Counted from the stretch's first letter, positions 12,530 to 25,183 are shown. The stretch: 64,000 nt of DNA from Amyloporia xantha (GCA_036971615.1 JAYKKR010000006.1:248001-312000); one strand, 5' to 3'. Numbers and translations: made by a program. The notes: generated from the sequence alone by a model not told the origin.

Positions 12530-13955
12530 GGGAGAGAACAGAGTGGAGGAGAGACGGGGCGGTCAGAGGTGGGGCTTAAATGAAACGTCGTTTGGATGTG
12601 TTCCGCCTCAACATGAGATAGGTAAAACTTCCTACTGCTGCCGCTGGAGGTGCCTCTTATACTGAGACCGTCGTCGTGCACCATATTATAAGTATGGGAA
12701 TCTTGCGAATTCCCACCGTGCTTCAACAAGGGACAAACACTTAGAGAGGCTGTGGCCGATGTATTACTTATAAGGTTATGTTCCTAGATACGGCGAGAGC
12801 TGACCAGCTTCAAGTAGGCCAGCGGAACACGAAAATGCGCCATTCACGGGTCGCTCAGGAGTTGCGCTCAGTCCACAGTTGCTACCATTAAAACCATCTG
12901 CACTGCTTCCATTCCCAAATGCTTACAGGGGCATGCTTCTATACATTCTCGGTAAGATCCGAACCATTGAAGCAAAGGCATTGACAATTGCGCTCTAGGG
13001 GTAGGCACGGGATGGCTCGTTTTCCCAGTCAAAGACCTTCAATAGGCTTTTTCAAGCCTTCCTGGTCAGTAAATTTGAATAATACACCTTTTAGTAACGG
13101 TACAAGGAATGTTATTGACACCTTCCCTTTGGCTATCTTGTTGGCAGTCGTGTAAGAAATGCGGACGGGTACCTGTTTCCTGCCATCTGGGCTCAGGCCG
13201 ATATCTCTTAACGAGACCATCGAGAATTCGACAAGGAGTCGATGGCCATTGGCAGATACAGAAGGAAAGCAATAACATACTGCACAGATCATGAAAGGTC
13301 ACAGTGTGCATCTTGAAAGACGTCAGGTAGCACAGGCAAGGGTTGTCCGACATACCAAAAGCGGGCTCTCTTCAAGCGCTGGATGTAAATGCCATCTCAA
13401 TTTGCTCTAATGAAAGAATGTCAGTTCCTGAAACCGAGTCTAAACCATTCATCTATAATGTCCGCCCGTAGTAACTGAAAGGCGGTGGATATCGCTGGAA
13501 GCATGCGGAACACGGCCTACTTCTGCGTTGAGATAGCGTTGTAATGCCATGAAACCCAGATCCCAGGCACTGCACTCAATCGCCTTCGATGATAAATCTC
13601 GTTAGCAGCAAATATCACACAAGTTGATAGAATCGACAACACACCTGATCATCGGCCGTGCATAGCCTGCGCTGTGCTAACCTCGTGCAGTAGTACTTGG
13701 CATCGTAAAGATCATGATATTCGTGGAACAAAAAGCCCAATTGTATGGATACAGCGGATCGTAAGAGTAATGCGTGAGGAATTGAGGACATCAAGTGCGT
13801 AGATATGAGCGGCGTGAAAGCATTAAGATATTGCAAGCAATAACAGAGAACACGGACTAGTAGAAGCAATATTGTACACTGTCCACAACCGCACGACAGA
13901 ACTTAGCAAGAGCAGGCGAGGTGTAAAGATAGTGAGAGCGACAGCGAGAGAAGCG
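12530..13955. other. Stretch without a supportable gene
   Basis: About 1.4 kb of short, overlapping open frames without motifs. It lies upstream of the small Ser/Pro-rich ORF and downstream of the first DUF6699-type gene. Confidence 0.5.
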
Positions 13956-15152
13956 CTATGAGTCTGACCCGTTAGAAATAAGTCCAAGGTTCAGATACCA
14001 CGTATTATCAGCAGTATTCTGCGTGATCCACAAGCCCAAGAAGGTGGTCCTGTCTCCAAGACAATCCACGCGCCTCATGCCTTGGTGGAGTTGATAGCCA
14101 GGAAGTGACGGCGTGAGGCGACATCGCCGGTAGCATGCAGCCGACATAATTTCGTAGTTGTCTGGGTGCAAGCTGGAGACGTATTGCACTTCCTCTTCCG
14201 TCATAACCGTCTGATAGTACACGTAAATGGCGTTGAGGAAGTCCCAGACGGCGATAGGGCGATCTTGCTCGATGATGATGACCGTATCCCAAAGGTCCTG
14301 CGCTATCCCGACGTCGCAATGTATGTGCACAGTTTCAACGGCCGGGAACGTCGCCTGATCGGTGAACTTGGATGCAAGTGAAATAACAGTACGGCGGGCC
14401 GTGACGCGCTGTGCCGTCGCTGGATCCTGTGTGAGATCCCATATGGTTATAGGGGTCGATGGATTCGAGGGATTAGGTATGAGCCACGGACAGAGGGTCA
14501 ATGCCGAAACGGTCGATGTGACGAGCATCCCTGATGCCGGTGGCCATCCTGGCGTTCCAGGGATCGTAAGCGCGGCTGGCGACGTCAAGGAAGATGATAG
14601 GTATATCGGGCTGGACCCTACTTGCGCCATCGTAATAGGCATGCCTTGAACCGGACTCGCCACGCTCATAAAGTTTTGGACCGGAATGAGGGGTGTCACG
14701 ACCGTTTGAGAAAATGACGGGGTCTGGTATACATCATGAGCACCTGACTCATGCGAAGAAATGCATCAGACATACCATGGGCACGATGATCGGTGTCCTT
14801 GCCGGCGACGCTGGTGGCGTGGGGTAAAGCCACTGTGGTAAACGTTGACTGCCAGAAGAAGGGCTCACTGAGACGAACGATGTTGGCATTTGAGCAGCGA
14901 GGGAAGGAAAAGAATAAACATACGTCTCGCTCGCGTAGTGCCCCCAGGAGACGCGGTTGGGGGTCGAGGAACATGGCCAGGACCGCCATCACCGTTGCCC
15001 CTCAAAATCCCGTGCGGTGGCTGTGCACTACGATGTTGTGGGGAATGATGTGGGGAGTTCATGTACTGGCCCGTGGCCTGGTCCCAGCTGTTGCCCAATG
15101 GCTGATACTGGGAACTTGGAGAAGTACGGCGGCGGCATCCTAAGAAAGACAT
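13956..15152 (-). CDS. DUF6699-type basidiomycete protein (copy 1)
   Basis: Three minus-strand exons, 15152-14924, 14867-14776 and 14723-13956, join in frame to about 362 residues. The first two encode a Pro/Ser-rich disordered N-terminus (SPSSGSQRLPQWLYPTPP). The C-terminal 160 residues match the three other copies in this window in order: WDLTQDPATAQR, the ATFPAVETVHIH strand, a helix ending in FLNAIYVYY, an A-x-x-x-R helix, and GMRRVDCLGDRTTFLGLWI before a final Trp-containing strand. I associate this layout with DUF6699, a family of unknown function common in agaricomycetes. It is the most divergent copy here and lacks the K-x-V-x-F motif of the others. Confidence 0.72.
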
Positions 15153-16207
15153 GTTTTGGTATGGAGATAATCGTCGAGGTCTTCTACGGGCCGTGAACAA
15201 TTAGGAATGGTACGTTCGGGGAGATCCTCCAAGTGTAGAACTCGGTCAACGAGCAGGAGGTAATGGCGGGCTGCAAAAAAACCATGGTGAATGTGAACGG
15301 GCCTTTAAGTATACTGATTTTTTCTAAAACCAGCATCAGACTGATGAACAGGCCGTCGTCTTGTGGGCCCTTGTAGTCCTCGTTGTTAGGAGATGTTTTT
15401 GTTCCAGACGCGCCCACATTCAGTCGCAACGCTGTCAGACAGACCAAGACCAAGAGCAACGAGTTTGGAATACAATAGCCTGTCTGTCACGTCAGCAGAA
15501 CAAGGGATAGATGTGTGCGCTTGTGGGTCCCTGTGACATGAATTATGATGGAGTCATGTGACCAATTGCAGAGTGCCTTGAAGAATCGAAATTCGGGCGA
15601 TTCACTAGACAATGCACTTGCAGTGAACATTATTCGCCTCTAATATGTCTTAAGGATGCATTCAGATATTAGTATGAATTATTGGGAGGATTCACTGACC
15701 AGTCCGACATCCGGATCACTATCTGCCTGCTAGTGAGGGATGTTTTTGATTAAAGAGACCGACAAGGGCATGCCTACTAAATTCTCGTATGAGCGCGATA
15801 GAATGAAGGTATGTTCACGAGAACATGGAAGTGGATGAAGTTCTGATGACGCTGGGTTTTCGCGGAGAATCAACTGAGGTGCTTCGTAGCATGATCCGTT
15901 TCGCGCAACTTCGAAGTCACAGGACAGTTCGTGCCAAGAATCATAGGACGATCTGAAGTGGGAGACATGGATCGATTGTAGAGTTCTAAATGCTACGTTC
16001 GAGTTTCGAGCTGTGGCAACAAGTACTGTCAAGTCTCCTAGAAAAGTGCCATTCAATCCCTCATCTCATTTTGAGAATTATCTCCTGAACTGCTCCTTGC
16101 AATACGTTTATGATCATGAGCATTACCTTTATCCGATTCGTCAAACCACTCACCCTGCCTATACGAACTTGAAGTCGTCGGGACAACGTTGCAACGCTGG
16201 CCTAGAG
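15153..16207. other. Stretch without a supportable gene
   Basis: About 1 kb. A minus-strand frame at 15184-15459 begins with a hydrophobic, signal-peptide-like MLLVLVCLTALRL, but has no homologous motif and no splice partner I could find. Nothing else is supportable. Confidence 0.45.
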
Positions 16208-17414
16208 TCACCTTGACTGCGCTATTGAAAACAAGAGCGTCTCTTACACTGTCCGGCTGAATCAGAGCCTCGTGATATCGACCGATCACGCCATGAGATT
16301 CCACTACAGGTGAGATTTCCGGCTGTCGTCGTCGTACAACTCGAATAACTTCTATTTGACAATCTCTAAGCGTCTCAAACCTTGGGCAAGTCGCGCTGGA
16401 AGACAGCTGCCCACGTCATCGGCTCCCTCCCAAGTAGCCAGCGAAGCACATTACTGTTCCCGGGGATGCCTCTGACAGAACACACGTGAATACACTGTCG
16501 AGAGCACAAGACGGCCGGAAATCACCTCCTGTCATAATAGTAGAACATCCGATCGAGCGCTTCCGCGGCGTAGTCGTCCGAATCCTGTTTGGCAACGTCC
16601 CCTCGTGGTACTTGCTCGCACGTTATTCTCTGTCCGAGGTGCGAAGACAGCTCCCGGGCGACGTCTTCAAGCGTGCAATTTTGTCCCACGAGTTCGTACC
16701 TTGCGCGGTTGTGAGGCTCGGGGTGCAGCAGGACCAGACGCGCAACAGCGGCCAGGTCGTGGAGATCCAGATAGCCTTGGAGAACTTTGGGCGAAGAGAC
16801 GGCCGGCATCTTTGATGTAGTGAGCGGCACCTGCAGATTGACATTTTGCGTGAAGGAAGTGGGCTAAAGCATGATACATGATTGATTGAGGTGGGGCATT
16901 ATAACGTGAGAAGAGGCCATGTCGCACCTCTAATATGGTGTAGTTGAGACCAGACTCCACAAGGTGCTCCTCCACACTGCAAGTGAGAATACCGACCGTC
17001 AGTGCCTCCATGTCTGAGGTGTAGTGGAACTTACTAGCGTTTAACCTCGTGATTGAGCAGCTTGGATAATATGGGGAAAATGACGCTGCAGTACACGAAG
17101 TGTTTCACGCCCGCCTCCTTCGCTGCCTCGATCAGCGCAATGCCCATAGCAGTCTCCTGCGGATGAAAGGCGGGCGCATTGTGGAACACAACGTCTACAT
17201 CTCCGACGGCCGGCGGAAGTGTGCTAGCTTCAAGGTAGTCCCCGACGACGAATGCAGATCGAGGGAAGTGTGGATGCTCTGCTTGGAGTTTTTGGATCGC
17301 ATCTTCGGAATGCACCAGGAGGCGGATGTCCTTGACATCCGCAAGAGCCCTAAGGACGTATCCCGATGTCCTGCCTGCAGCTCCCGTGATAAGGATAGTC
17401 ATTGAGGCCTTCAT
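16208..17414. repeat. Duplicated segment, copy 1 (contains the intact NmrA-like gene)
   Basis: This segment is repeated in the same orientation at about 18521-19775. The match runs from ACCTTGACTGCGCT..., through a near-identical block just 3' of the gene (CAAACCTTGGGCAAGTCGCG at 16374 and 18705) and across the whole coding region to the start codon. The offset between copies is about 2.33 kb. Confidence 0.85.
16522..17414 (-). CDS. NmrA-like NAD(P)-binding protein
   Basis: Minus-strand exons 17414-17035, 16976-16928 and 16863-16522 join to 256 residues. The N-terminus has the Rossmann glycine motif ITGAAGRTSGYVLRAL, followed by LLVHS at the end of beta-2, VVGDYLEASTLPPAV, DVDVVFHNAP, and HFVYCSVIFP. 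After the splice comes RYVEEHLVESGLNYTILEP and QNVNLQ, typical of NmrA-family atypical short-chain reductases that act as redox sensors or isoflavone-reductase-like enzymes; no substrate can be assigned. ATG 17402 (MTILITG) is the more likely start because the duplicated copy conserves that ATG but not the one at 17414. It is one half of a direct duplication; the other half is a pseudogene. Confidence 0.82.
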
Positions 17415-18520
17415 TTCTACGCAGTCAGACCACGAGAGCCTCCGAACTGGTGCGCAGAAACGCAGAAACGCACCCTTATGCAGAGGTTGAATGACTCAAT
17501 GTGTAGAATGTAAAGGAAACAGGATCCTCAGATGATGGCGGAACTAAATAAAGGGCCATTGACACATCTCGAATCCACCTAAGCGAATTCCGGTACCTCG
17601 GACATATGTGGGGCACAGGCAAACTGCGGATGCGTAAGAGGAGGTCAGAGGGAGGCCTACGCCAGTGGCAGCACCACATTGGCGCATTAGCAACTGTCAA
17701 ACCCCAGGGCTTCATCTCAATGGCCAGGATCAGGCCTGTGGCTGATCATTCAGCCTGAGCGCGTCTCGACGCGTCTGTGGCTGAAGCACCGGTACCTGAA
17801 TCCATTCTCAGTGCCCTCGGTGCGCCGGTGCATAATTTGGGAAGGAACATCACAAATATATTACTACATTTTTTCAATAAAGCCTTGAAGAGCTTCCCAG
17901 TATGAAACACTGTCCTGAATAGTTCGCGTTTCACGGACGCATCACGAAATTTGAGTCTTACTTACGCTCACATTTTTAACATTCTTTCCCTCGAATCTAC
18001 ATGATGTTCTGTACACAAATGAAAAACCAGCTGGAAACTGCTCCAAAAAGCACAGAGAAGGAAGCAGCCATTTGCAGAAACTACCGCGCGTGATCCTGAT
18101 ATTGTTTCTCATTCTACGCATTTACACTGCGTACCACTAAGTATATGCAGAGTGCCGGACAAGAAAGTATTGGCTCCACACCATCAGAGGGCCTGGGGCA
18201 AAAGAGGCGCGGAGAGGGCGCTGCGAACCGAGTACTTTTTTCCCTGGGTCGTGTGCGCCGCTAAGCGGTCTGCCGCCGTAGCCAACCGTTTTCACGGAGT
18301 GGTCGCGACCTTCGCTGTTGTGTCATACGAGTCGCACTGGTAAAAGCCGGGAGGGGTGGACAGTATTTGAGAGCTAATTGTCCTCCTATATATGTAGACT
18401 GTCCGCGCACGCCCGTCCGGCATCGAACTGTTCAACAACAATGATGTTAGTATTTACTCACGTATACACACATGTACTCGTTGGGACGACGCCGCGCCGA
18501 GAGCCCGAGAGCCCGAAATT
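17415..18520. other. Spacer between the two duplicated segments
   Basis: About 1.1 kb that is not part of the duplication. No gene is supportable. AT-rich pieces lie around 17.85-18.15 kb. Confidence 0.5.
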
Positions 18521-19775
18521 ACCTTGATTGCGCTTTGGTGGTCGAGAGCGTCCCTTGCATCCGGCTAACAATCAAAGGAATCAACCGCAGCCTCGTGATA
18601 TGGGCAGTTGATGCCAATTCATGCCATACTGTCCCACTTGAAATGGAAATCCCGGCAGTTAACATCGTACAATTCTGGCAAGTACCTTAAGTATCCCCAG
18701 CGTTTCAAACCTTGGGCAAGTCGCGCTGGAGCAAAGCCGCCCACGTCGTCGGCTCCCTCCCAAGTAGCCAGCGAAGTACGTTACTATTCCCCGGGATGCC
18801 CCTAACAAGACACATGTGAATACACAGTCGAAAGAGGACGACGGCCGGGAATCACCTCTTATCAAAATAATAGAGCATGCTATCGAGCGCCTCCGAGGCG
18901 TAGTCGCCTTGTGCTCTCAAATGACCGAGGCCCCGTTTGACAAGATTCTCCCGTGGTATCCGTTCGCATGTTACCTCCCGGCCGAGATGCGACGACAGCT
19001 CCCGCGCCACGTCTTCGAGGGTGCAGTTCTGTCCTGTGAGCTCGTACATCGCGTGGTTGTGGGGCTCAGGGTGCCAACAGGACCAGACGAGCGACGGTAG
19101 CAAGGTCTTGGAGATCCAGGTAGCCATGCAGGGTATGAGGTGAATAGGCAGCCGGGACTTTCGATATAGCGAGGGCTCCCTGCAGATTGATATTCTGCAT
19201 GAAGGCACCAGGCTGGCGCACAAAGCACGTCCAATTTAAGTCGGAGCAGTACAACTGGGGAAGAGGTCATGTCGCACCTGCAGAATGGTGTAGTTGAGAC
19301 CAGACTCCAGAAGATACTCTTCTACACTGCGGATGAGAAGGGTCGCTGTCAGTGCCCCCATGTCTGCAGTATCGCGGGACTTACGAGCATTTAACCTTAT
19401 GATGCAGCAGCTTGGACAATATGGGAAAAATGACGCTGCAGTACACGAAGTGTTTCACGCCCGCCTCCTTCGCTGCCTCGATCAGCGCAATGCCCATAGC
19501 AGTTTCCTGCAGGTGAAAAGCGGGTGCGTTGTGGAATATGACGTCTACATCTCTGACGGCCGGCGGAAGCGTGCTAGCTTCGAGGTAGTCTCCGATGACG
19601 AACGCAGACTGAGGGAGTTGCGGAAACTGCGCTTGCAATTTCCGGCTCGCAGCTTTGGAGTGCACAAGGAGACGGAGGTCGAGAATCGAGATGATCTCTC
19701 TATGAGCGCTCTGAGGACGTATCCAGAGGTCCTCCCCGCAGGTCCCGCAATGAGGATAGTCATCGATGCCTTCGT
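18521..19775. repeat. Duplicated segment, copy 2 (contains the NmrA-like pseudogene)
   Basis: Direct repeat of about 16208-17414, covering 3' flank and coding region. Divergence is moderate, with scattered substitutions and several small indels, so the event is not very recent. Confidence 0.85.
18852..19763 (-). pseudogene. NmrA-like protein, duplicated and frameshifted
   Basis: All three exons of the neighbouring intact gene can be recognised: ATG 19763 (MTILIAGPAGRTSGY), the GTAAGT donor after HHKVKCS, VEEYLLESGLNYTILQ, and QPGAFMQNINLQ onwards to LYYFDKR and a stop at 18852. Compared with the intact copy there is an 11 nt net insertion near 19680-19695 that shifts the frame before LLVHS, and one extra G near 19070-19080 that turns LVLLHPEPHN into LVLLAP-stop. 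The protein downstream of each shift is still well conserved, so decay is probably young. Splice sites are intact. A sequencing error could explain the single-base shift but hardly both. Confidence 0.75.
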
Positions 19776-20651
19776 CTTGTCAGACCATTCAGTCTTTGTG
19801 CGCAGAAGCGAAATGGACGCACCTTTGGTAGAGGTTGGCAGATTCTGTACGCAGGATCAGACTCCTCAGGCGATGGTGAAAAGGTCGCAGCTCCAGCCCA
19901 CGTAAGCCCGTCGGTCATACGCTCAACAATCATCTGCCTCGGTGTACCTTCAGATGACCCGTTGGTAACGCACTACATTACACTTCTGGCATTAGTCTAC
20001 ATTCAGGCAGAGTATCCAGGCCTCCTGGGCCCTGGCGCACATGAGAATGGGTCGGCAGAGTGAGGGACAGTGAGTAAGTGAGCCTGGACCATAAATTGAG
20101 CTGGCGTTCAACGTTGAACATTGAACGTTGAACGATTGAACGTATAAATGCAAGAGGTGGAATGGTCGTGAGATCTTTTGCGGGTGGATCCACGCAGAAA
20201 CTCACCCTCGCCCCTTCCCTCCCCCAGTCTCCCTCTCCCTGGAAGATAAGGTATTTCCCTTCAGACTGCTGTCGGCTTATTCTCTGCTTTGGTTAGCGCA
20301 CTTGCAACCAATCCAGAATTGAAGCATACAAGTGCTTCACTGTACGCTGCCATGAAATCGTGGACATCGGACATGGGCGATAGTTTACTCCATGCACTGC
20401 CGGGAAGTACTGTTCCTGCACTACATTCACCAGCACACCGTCCGCTTTAGACGAACGTCTTGTTGCGTCAGGCATCGAGGCGACGGAGGCCGACAGACAA
20501 ATTGGCAATATGCATTCCCGGACACAACTCCAACGGCTGACCCCGTCGTCACTACATCATCTCGTCTTTGGTGACGGTCAGTTCTTCAGTTCCCTTCCAA
20601 GCTATCTCCGTCTGCACCTGATACACGAAACCTGCGGAATACGTCTTTATA
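19776..20651. other. Upstream region of the SDR gene
   Basis: About 870 nt, no gene seen. It contains a short tandem array of TTGAACG-like units at 20107-20142, followed at once by a TATA-like GTATAAATG. Confidence 0.5.
20107..20150. repeat. TTGAACG short tandem array next to a TATA-like box
   Basis: GTTCAACGTTGAAC begins the array and is itself palindromic; TTGAACG-like units then repeat four times and run directly into GTATAAATG at about 20142. Located about 500 nt upstream of the SDR start at 20652 on the same strand. Confidence 0.7.
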
Positions 20652-21613
20652 ATGCCTCCCTTCGCTGCCGTTCGGTCAATCAACGCCAAATTTTCCCCAA
20701 CGCGTCCACCGGTCGCTGTCTTTTTGGGTGGTACTTCGGGTGTAGGGCAAGCTACCGCGCGTGCGTTGGCTCGCTACACGCAAGGCGACTCCCAAATCAT
20801 CATATGCGGCCGAAACCAGGCTGCAGGCGATGCGACGGTCGCTTCCTTCCTGAAGGCCACTTCCCTGGGTCCACATGCAAAGCACGAGATGGTGCAGTGC
20901 GACGCGACGTCGATGAAGAACGTCGGGACAACGACCTCTTCGCTCCTCTCGCGGCTACCCAAACTCAATTACCTCGTTCTGTCGCCGGGATTCTTCAATC
21001 TTCGCGGGCGCGACGAGACGGCGGAAGGGATCGACAAGAGGCTCGCGTTATGGTACTACGCGCGTTGGAAATTCATTAATGACCTCATGCCGCTGCTGAA
21101 GAAGGCAAAGGATGCCGGAGAGGACGCCAAAGTCATGACGGTTCTGGCGCCAGGGACCGGAGGCAACATCGACCTAGACGATCTGGGGCTGAAGAAGTCG
21201 TACAGCATTCCGAAGGCGTATCTGTCTGTACCGACGTACAATGACCTGATGATCGAGGTGCGCCGTACGACCTCACTAGTCTCCTCCCTTCGTGTGTTCA
21301 TTGTACTCTTGCACAGTCATTCGCAGAGAGAAAACCCGAGCTCTCTTTCACGCATATCTTTCCTGGGATCGTTCGGACGCCGATGATGGGCAGCTTGATG
21401 CAGGTGCTGATGTATCCAATCGCAACTGCGCCCGACACCTGCGCAGAACACATGTTGTACGCATTGCTCCGCAGGGGCGCAGGCCCATCTCGCAGGGATA
21501 ACAAAGGCGACGATATGGGGAAGAAGAGGTACTACGGCTCGGACGAGGCGAGGGAGAAGCTGTGGAACCATACAGTGCAAGAGATTGATCGGGCAATGAG
21601 CGTCGGTTCATAG
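20652..21613 (+). CDS. Atypical short-chain dehydrogenase/reductase family protein (copy A)
   Basis: Exons 20652-21257 and 21317-21613 join in phase 0 to 300 residues. The N-terminus carries the nucleotide-binding motif LGGTSGVGQATARAL (about residues 25-40), then IIICGRN, CDATSMKN (about 90) and LNYLVLSPGF in place of the usual NNAG strand. A helix with RDETAEGIDKRLALWYYARWKF follows. In the usual catalytic Tyr-x-x-x-Lys position I read YNDLM, so the Lys appears replaced by Met. Exon 2 has THIFPGIVRTP, the strand after the active site, and a C-terminal block KGDDMGKKRYYG. Substrate unknown. Four relatives with the same single intron lie at 51.4-57.0 kb on the other strand. Confidence 0.82.
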
Positions 21614-22255
21614 TCGCTTTGTCGACCTACGTAATGTGTAAAATGTCTTGATTCGCACTTCTGACAACGAGGGATCTGCGTCAAGTCCCCTCCGTCATGT
21701 GCTCTTCAGTGTTGGCGTTGATCGTCGATCTGAAGAAGTCCTTGTGGAAGACGTTCAGAAGGATCGCTGTAATTTATAAGGTGACGATCATCCTCATTTG
21801 CATAAAAATGAAGCTGCTGGGTTAAGACTAATTTCGAGGCCTAACCAGTGTGCACAATCACTGGTTCCTAGCATGAGACGCTCTAGTATGGTAAGCGTAA
21901 CGGTCGTGCTCACGTGATTTGACACTCCGATGTTCGGCCAGATCGGAAGAGCCCAGGACCCCAGAGAGCTGCGAGATAATGCATAGATCATGCCGTGTGT
22001 GACCATACCGCATCCTCAAAATACATTGCCCACTAAAAACTCATGGAATACACTTCTTATATTATGCTGCAATACATGTTTTAACATTTACTGTGGATAT
22101 TTGAGCAAAGAGACAAGTTATGTGCAGGCAGCACCGGTGGTCAAACACGTTGCACCTAGGCTGTCCAACGAGTCGATTGCCTATTTTGGTGAGCGTCCGG
22201 CAAACACCGTCGCTCAACAGGCTTGTCGGTTCGCGCAAGATACTGTTCCACCTCC
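21614..22255. other. Intergenic, normal composition
   Basis: About 640 nt downstream of the SDR gene with ordinary CpG content and no gene seen. The CpG-depleted block begins sharply after about 22255. Confidence 0.5.
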
Positions 22256-24830
22256 TCCCGGTCAAATTGGGGTCATTTTTGGCCACAGATATTAAGGACA
22301 GCCTTATAGCAGCTTTAGGTAAAAATTTCAACTACATTCTGTGACTTACACCTTAACCTTAAAGGTAGTTGACCTAGTTGACAATTGTTGCCTGCATATG
22401 CTAGAGGTGAACCAGGTCCTTAAATTTCTATCATTTTGCCTTGAATATAAATGACTCTTGCATATTATATGAGCAGTCAAATATCCTTGAACAATAATAT
22501 ACTCAGTAAGTGGCATCATTTTCTATGGCTTGTCAGGACTCAGAATGGACAGGTGTCAATGACACTCCAAGTAAATGCTTTATATTTGGAAGAGCCACTT
22601 GACACAGTATTTGAGGGTAGTGAGAAAAATCCCAAACACTGGATAGGATTTGTAATATCTTGATGTCAGACTTTGTCAAAAATAACTTGTTGAATATTGG
22701 TTGCAATATCATACAAATACTAGATGTAACAAAAGCTCCTTCCAAGGTTTTTATAATCCTTGCTGGTGGCATAAGAGAGATATTCCACCAACAATGAAAG
22801 CTGCATATAGAGTACTATTTCATTCTATTTAAAATGCCTTAGCTAGGTTGATGGATACATCAGAATAAATAGTACATCTGGACCTTCTATAAATTCATTG
22901 TGTAGATTAAAATTTATGTCAACATTCTAGTAGTCATTCCTTGATCTTATTGAGCCTATTCCTGAGGGTGTTTTATGCCTAGATAAGTCCTGGTCACATT
23001 TATTTTGTCTGTGCCATAGGCTACTTCTGTTAAAATTGCAAGAAGATGAATACCTGCTAATCTCTAATATGAGACAGGCTAAGACCTGCAAGATGTACTA
23101 CAAAGAGTATAAATAAATTACAAATTGGCACTTCCCTGGAAAGAAGCATCAGGAAAACCAAACTTTTCTCAATCAACTTATCTATCTTAATTTCCTAGAC
23201 AAGAAATCCAGAGACTTCTCAGACTATTCAGAAGAATCAAAAAAATCTTGGGAATGTGAATTATTCTTAGGCAAGAGAAAGAGATAGTAAGTCAATAAGA
23301 AAATTTTGGAATTTTACTGATGTCAACAGACATTATATCCTCAGGCTTAAGTTTAGTATAATCCAAGCCATCAGACATTGGATCATGACTCTTGTATATA
23401 TGCTTAGACTCATTATTTTGAAACCCTGGAGAGACCAGCCCTTCTGAATTAACAATGCCACTTCATAGCTCTAAATCTGAGAACAATCCAAAATGCATTT
23501 ACTGTGTTTGGAAGATTGTGAAATGTACATATATTTTAAAGAAAGAAATTTTGGTAACCCACTGTAGTTCTAGATGAGATTTCCAATATGTGATTGTGTG
23601 AAATGAGGAAGAAATTTCAATTGTCAATTTTTATATTGTGATAAAGATATTGTGCTTGAACAGTCTATATCATTTCTAATATTTTCACCATCTTCAAGTT
23701 CCTCATGTTTTATAGCATGTTCTCAACCATGAGTGGCACACAATAATGAACTTGCAGACATTGAATTTTAAATATCAGAATCCTCACTGGCACTCAATGG
23801 CAAATAGCTGTAAGTTTTGAGGCTCCAATTACTTCATCTATTCGTACATGAATAGCTCAAATTGCATCCTATATATGTTGAATTACTGCTACCCCAATAA
23901 ACTGTAAATAAATCTGACACCCTGTAGCCAAAGATGATATCATTGCATATCTGATTATTTGCATCTACATAGCAATCACATTTTGGACAATATCAGCATG
24001 TTTATTTTCCTCCTAGCCCTCTCCATTTCTGACTCAATAGATTATAGGAAAGCTACCAGTTGTTTTTCCTTGTTCCCCTACAGGACAATAAGTTTTCCAA
24101 GCAAACAAAAAGCAAAAAATAAAATAAGAATGGCTTTTCCAGATCCAAGAACAGACCTTGACCATTGGAAGAATAGAGAAAACTGGAGATTCTCTCATTA
24201 TGATGGGAGATCATGACTCATGTCTTTTTTGAATCTATGTACTGATATCCATAAGAGAGAGAGCCTGTGAGGAGAAGGGTCAGTGTTGAAGATTTTGAGC
24301 ACATATTGCTTTTTTCATATATATGTGTATTGTTTATGCTGTGTATCTACTGTGTAATTACTTCTATATACCATGTACCATTTATTAAATACCAAATTTC
24401 TATAATGTACACCCAATAGTTGGAGCATTAGCTGTAACCATGAGCATCAGATCAATTTGCATAGCAGGCTTGTATGGAGTCCAATATATCCAATATGATC
24501 TTATCTCAACTGTTGGCACTGTACATCAGGAGAACTACTTTTTTCCTTCTTTTTCCTTGTCATGTCACAAACACACACTCTTACTCTCTTCTACTTATTG
24601 AAAAATTGATTTGACAACCAGGAATGATTCATGTTCCAAACTCTCACTTATTTTGATAAGCTGTCTCCTGTGAGCCTTGTTCTGCTGAAAGAAAGGCAGG
24701 TTTCTGTGGTAATCAGATGTGTGAAGCAGAGTTTGAGCTGAAAGAATTGACCACAACCTAAATATGTAAGCTAGCCGATTCATATGATATGTACAGCAGC
24801 CAAGGTAAGTTATACAGCATTTGACTACAA
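22256..24830. repeat. AT-rich, CpG-depleted block, probably a decayed transposable element
   Basis: About 2.57 kb of AT-rich sequence in which I find only about two CpG dinucleotides (near 23842 and 24772), against abundant CpG on both sides. TpG and CpA are frequent. Open frames are short and closed by many stops, and no domain can be read on either strand. This composition is what is expected from cytosine methylation and deamination of an old repeat. The right edge coincides with the DIRS-like element, which itself retains many CpG. Confidence 0.7.
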
Positions 24831-25183
24831 CGGGCTGTGGTGTAATCTAAAGGCGCCGCGGTTGCGGTGATCAGGGTCTCACAGTCTTCTTATGGAAAGC
24901 CGTTGATGCCGTTCGCGGAAGACGCCGCCTGAGTTCGAAATCAGAGCACGACCGTTACGCTTACCATACTCTAGGGAGTAGTGAGGCACGAGCGGAACTT
25001 AGAGTTATGTCTGTGTACACGCGGCGACGAGCGCTTAAGCTCTTCTTTCTCTTACCGCCGTGTCCTGCTAGCTTCGAGCATCTCTAGCTTAAGGCTCTTC
25101 TCTCAAAAAAAGAACTTTCTTAGCTTTCCTGAATCTCCGAACCATAGCAATCACGAGTAGTAACTACTTTTCTCTCTCGTCCC

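Noticed and set aside
15184..15459. Minus-strand frame starting with a signal-peptide-like MLLVLVCLTALRL
   Set aside because: No conserved continuation; a hydrophobic start by chance is plausible.
22256..24830. Mitochondrial DNA insertion as explanation for the AT-rich block
   Set aside because: No mitochondrial gene motif readable on either strand, and the specific loss of CpG with excess TpG/CpA fits methylation decay better.
24842..24960. tRNA-like sequence with a B-box-like GAGTTCGAAATC
   Set aside because: I could not fold a proper cloverleaf; the T-arm does not pair as required. Possibly a decayed SINE head, but unsupported.
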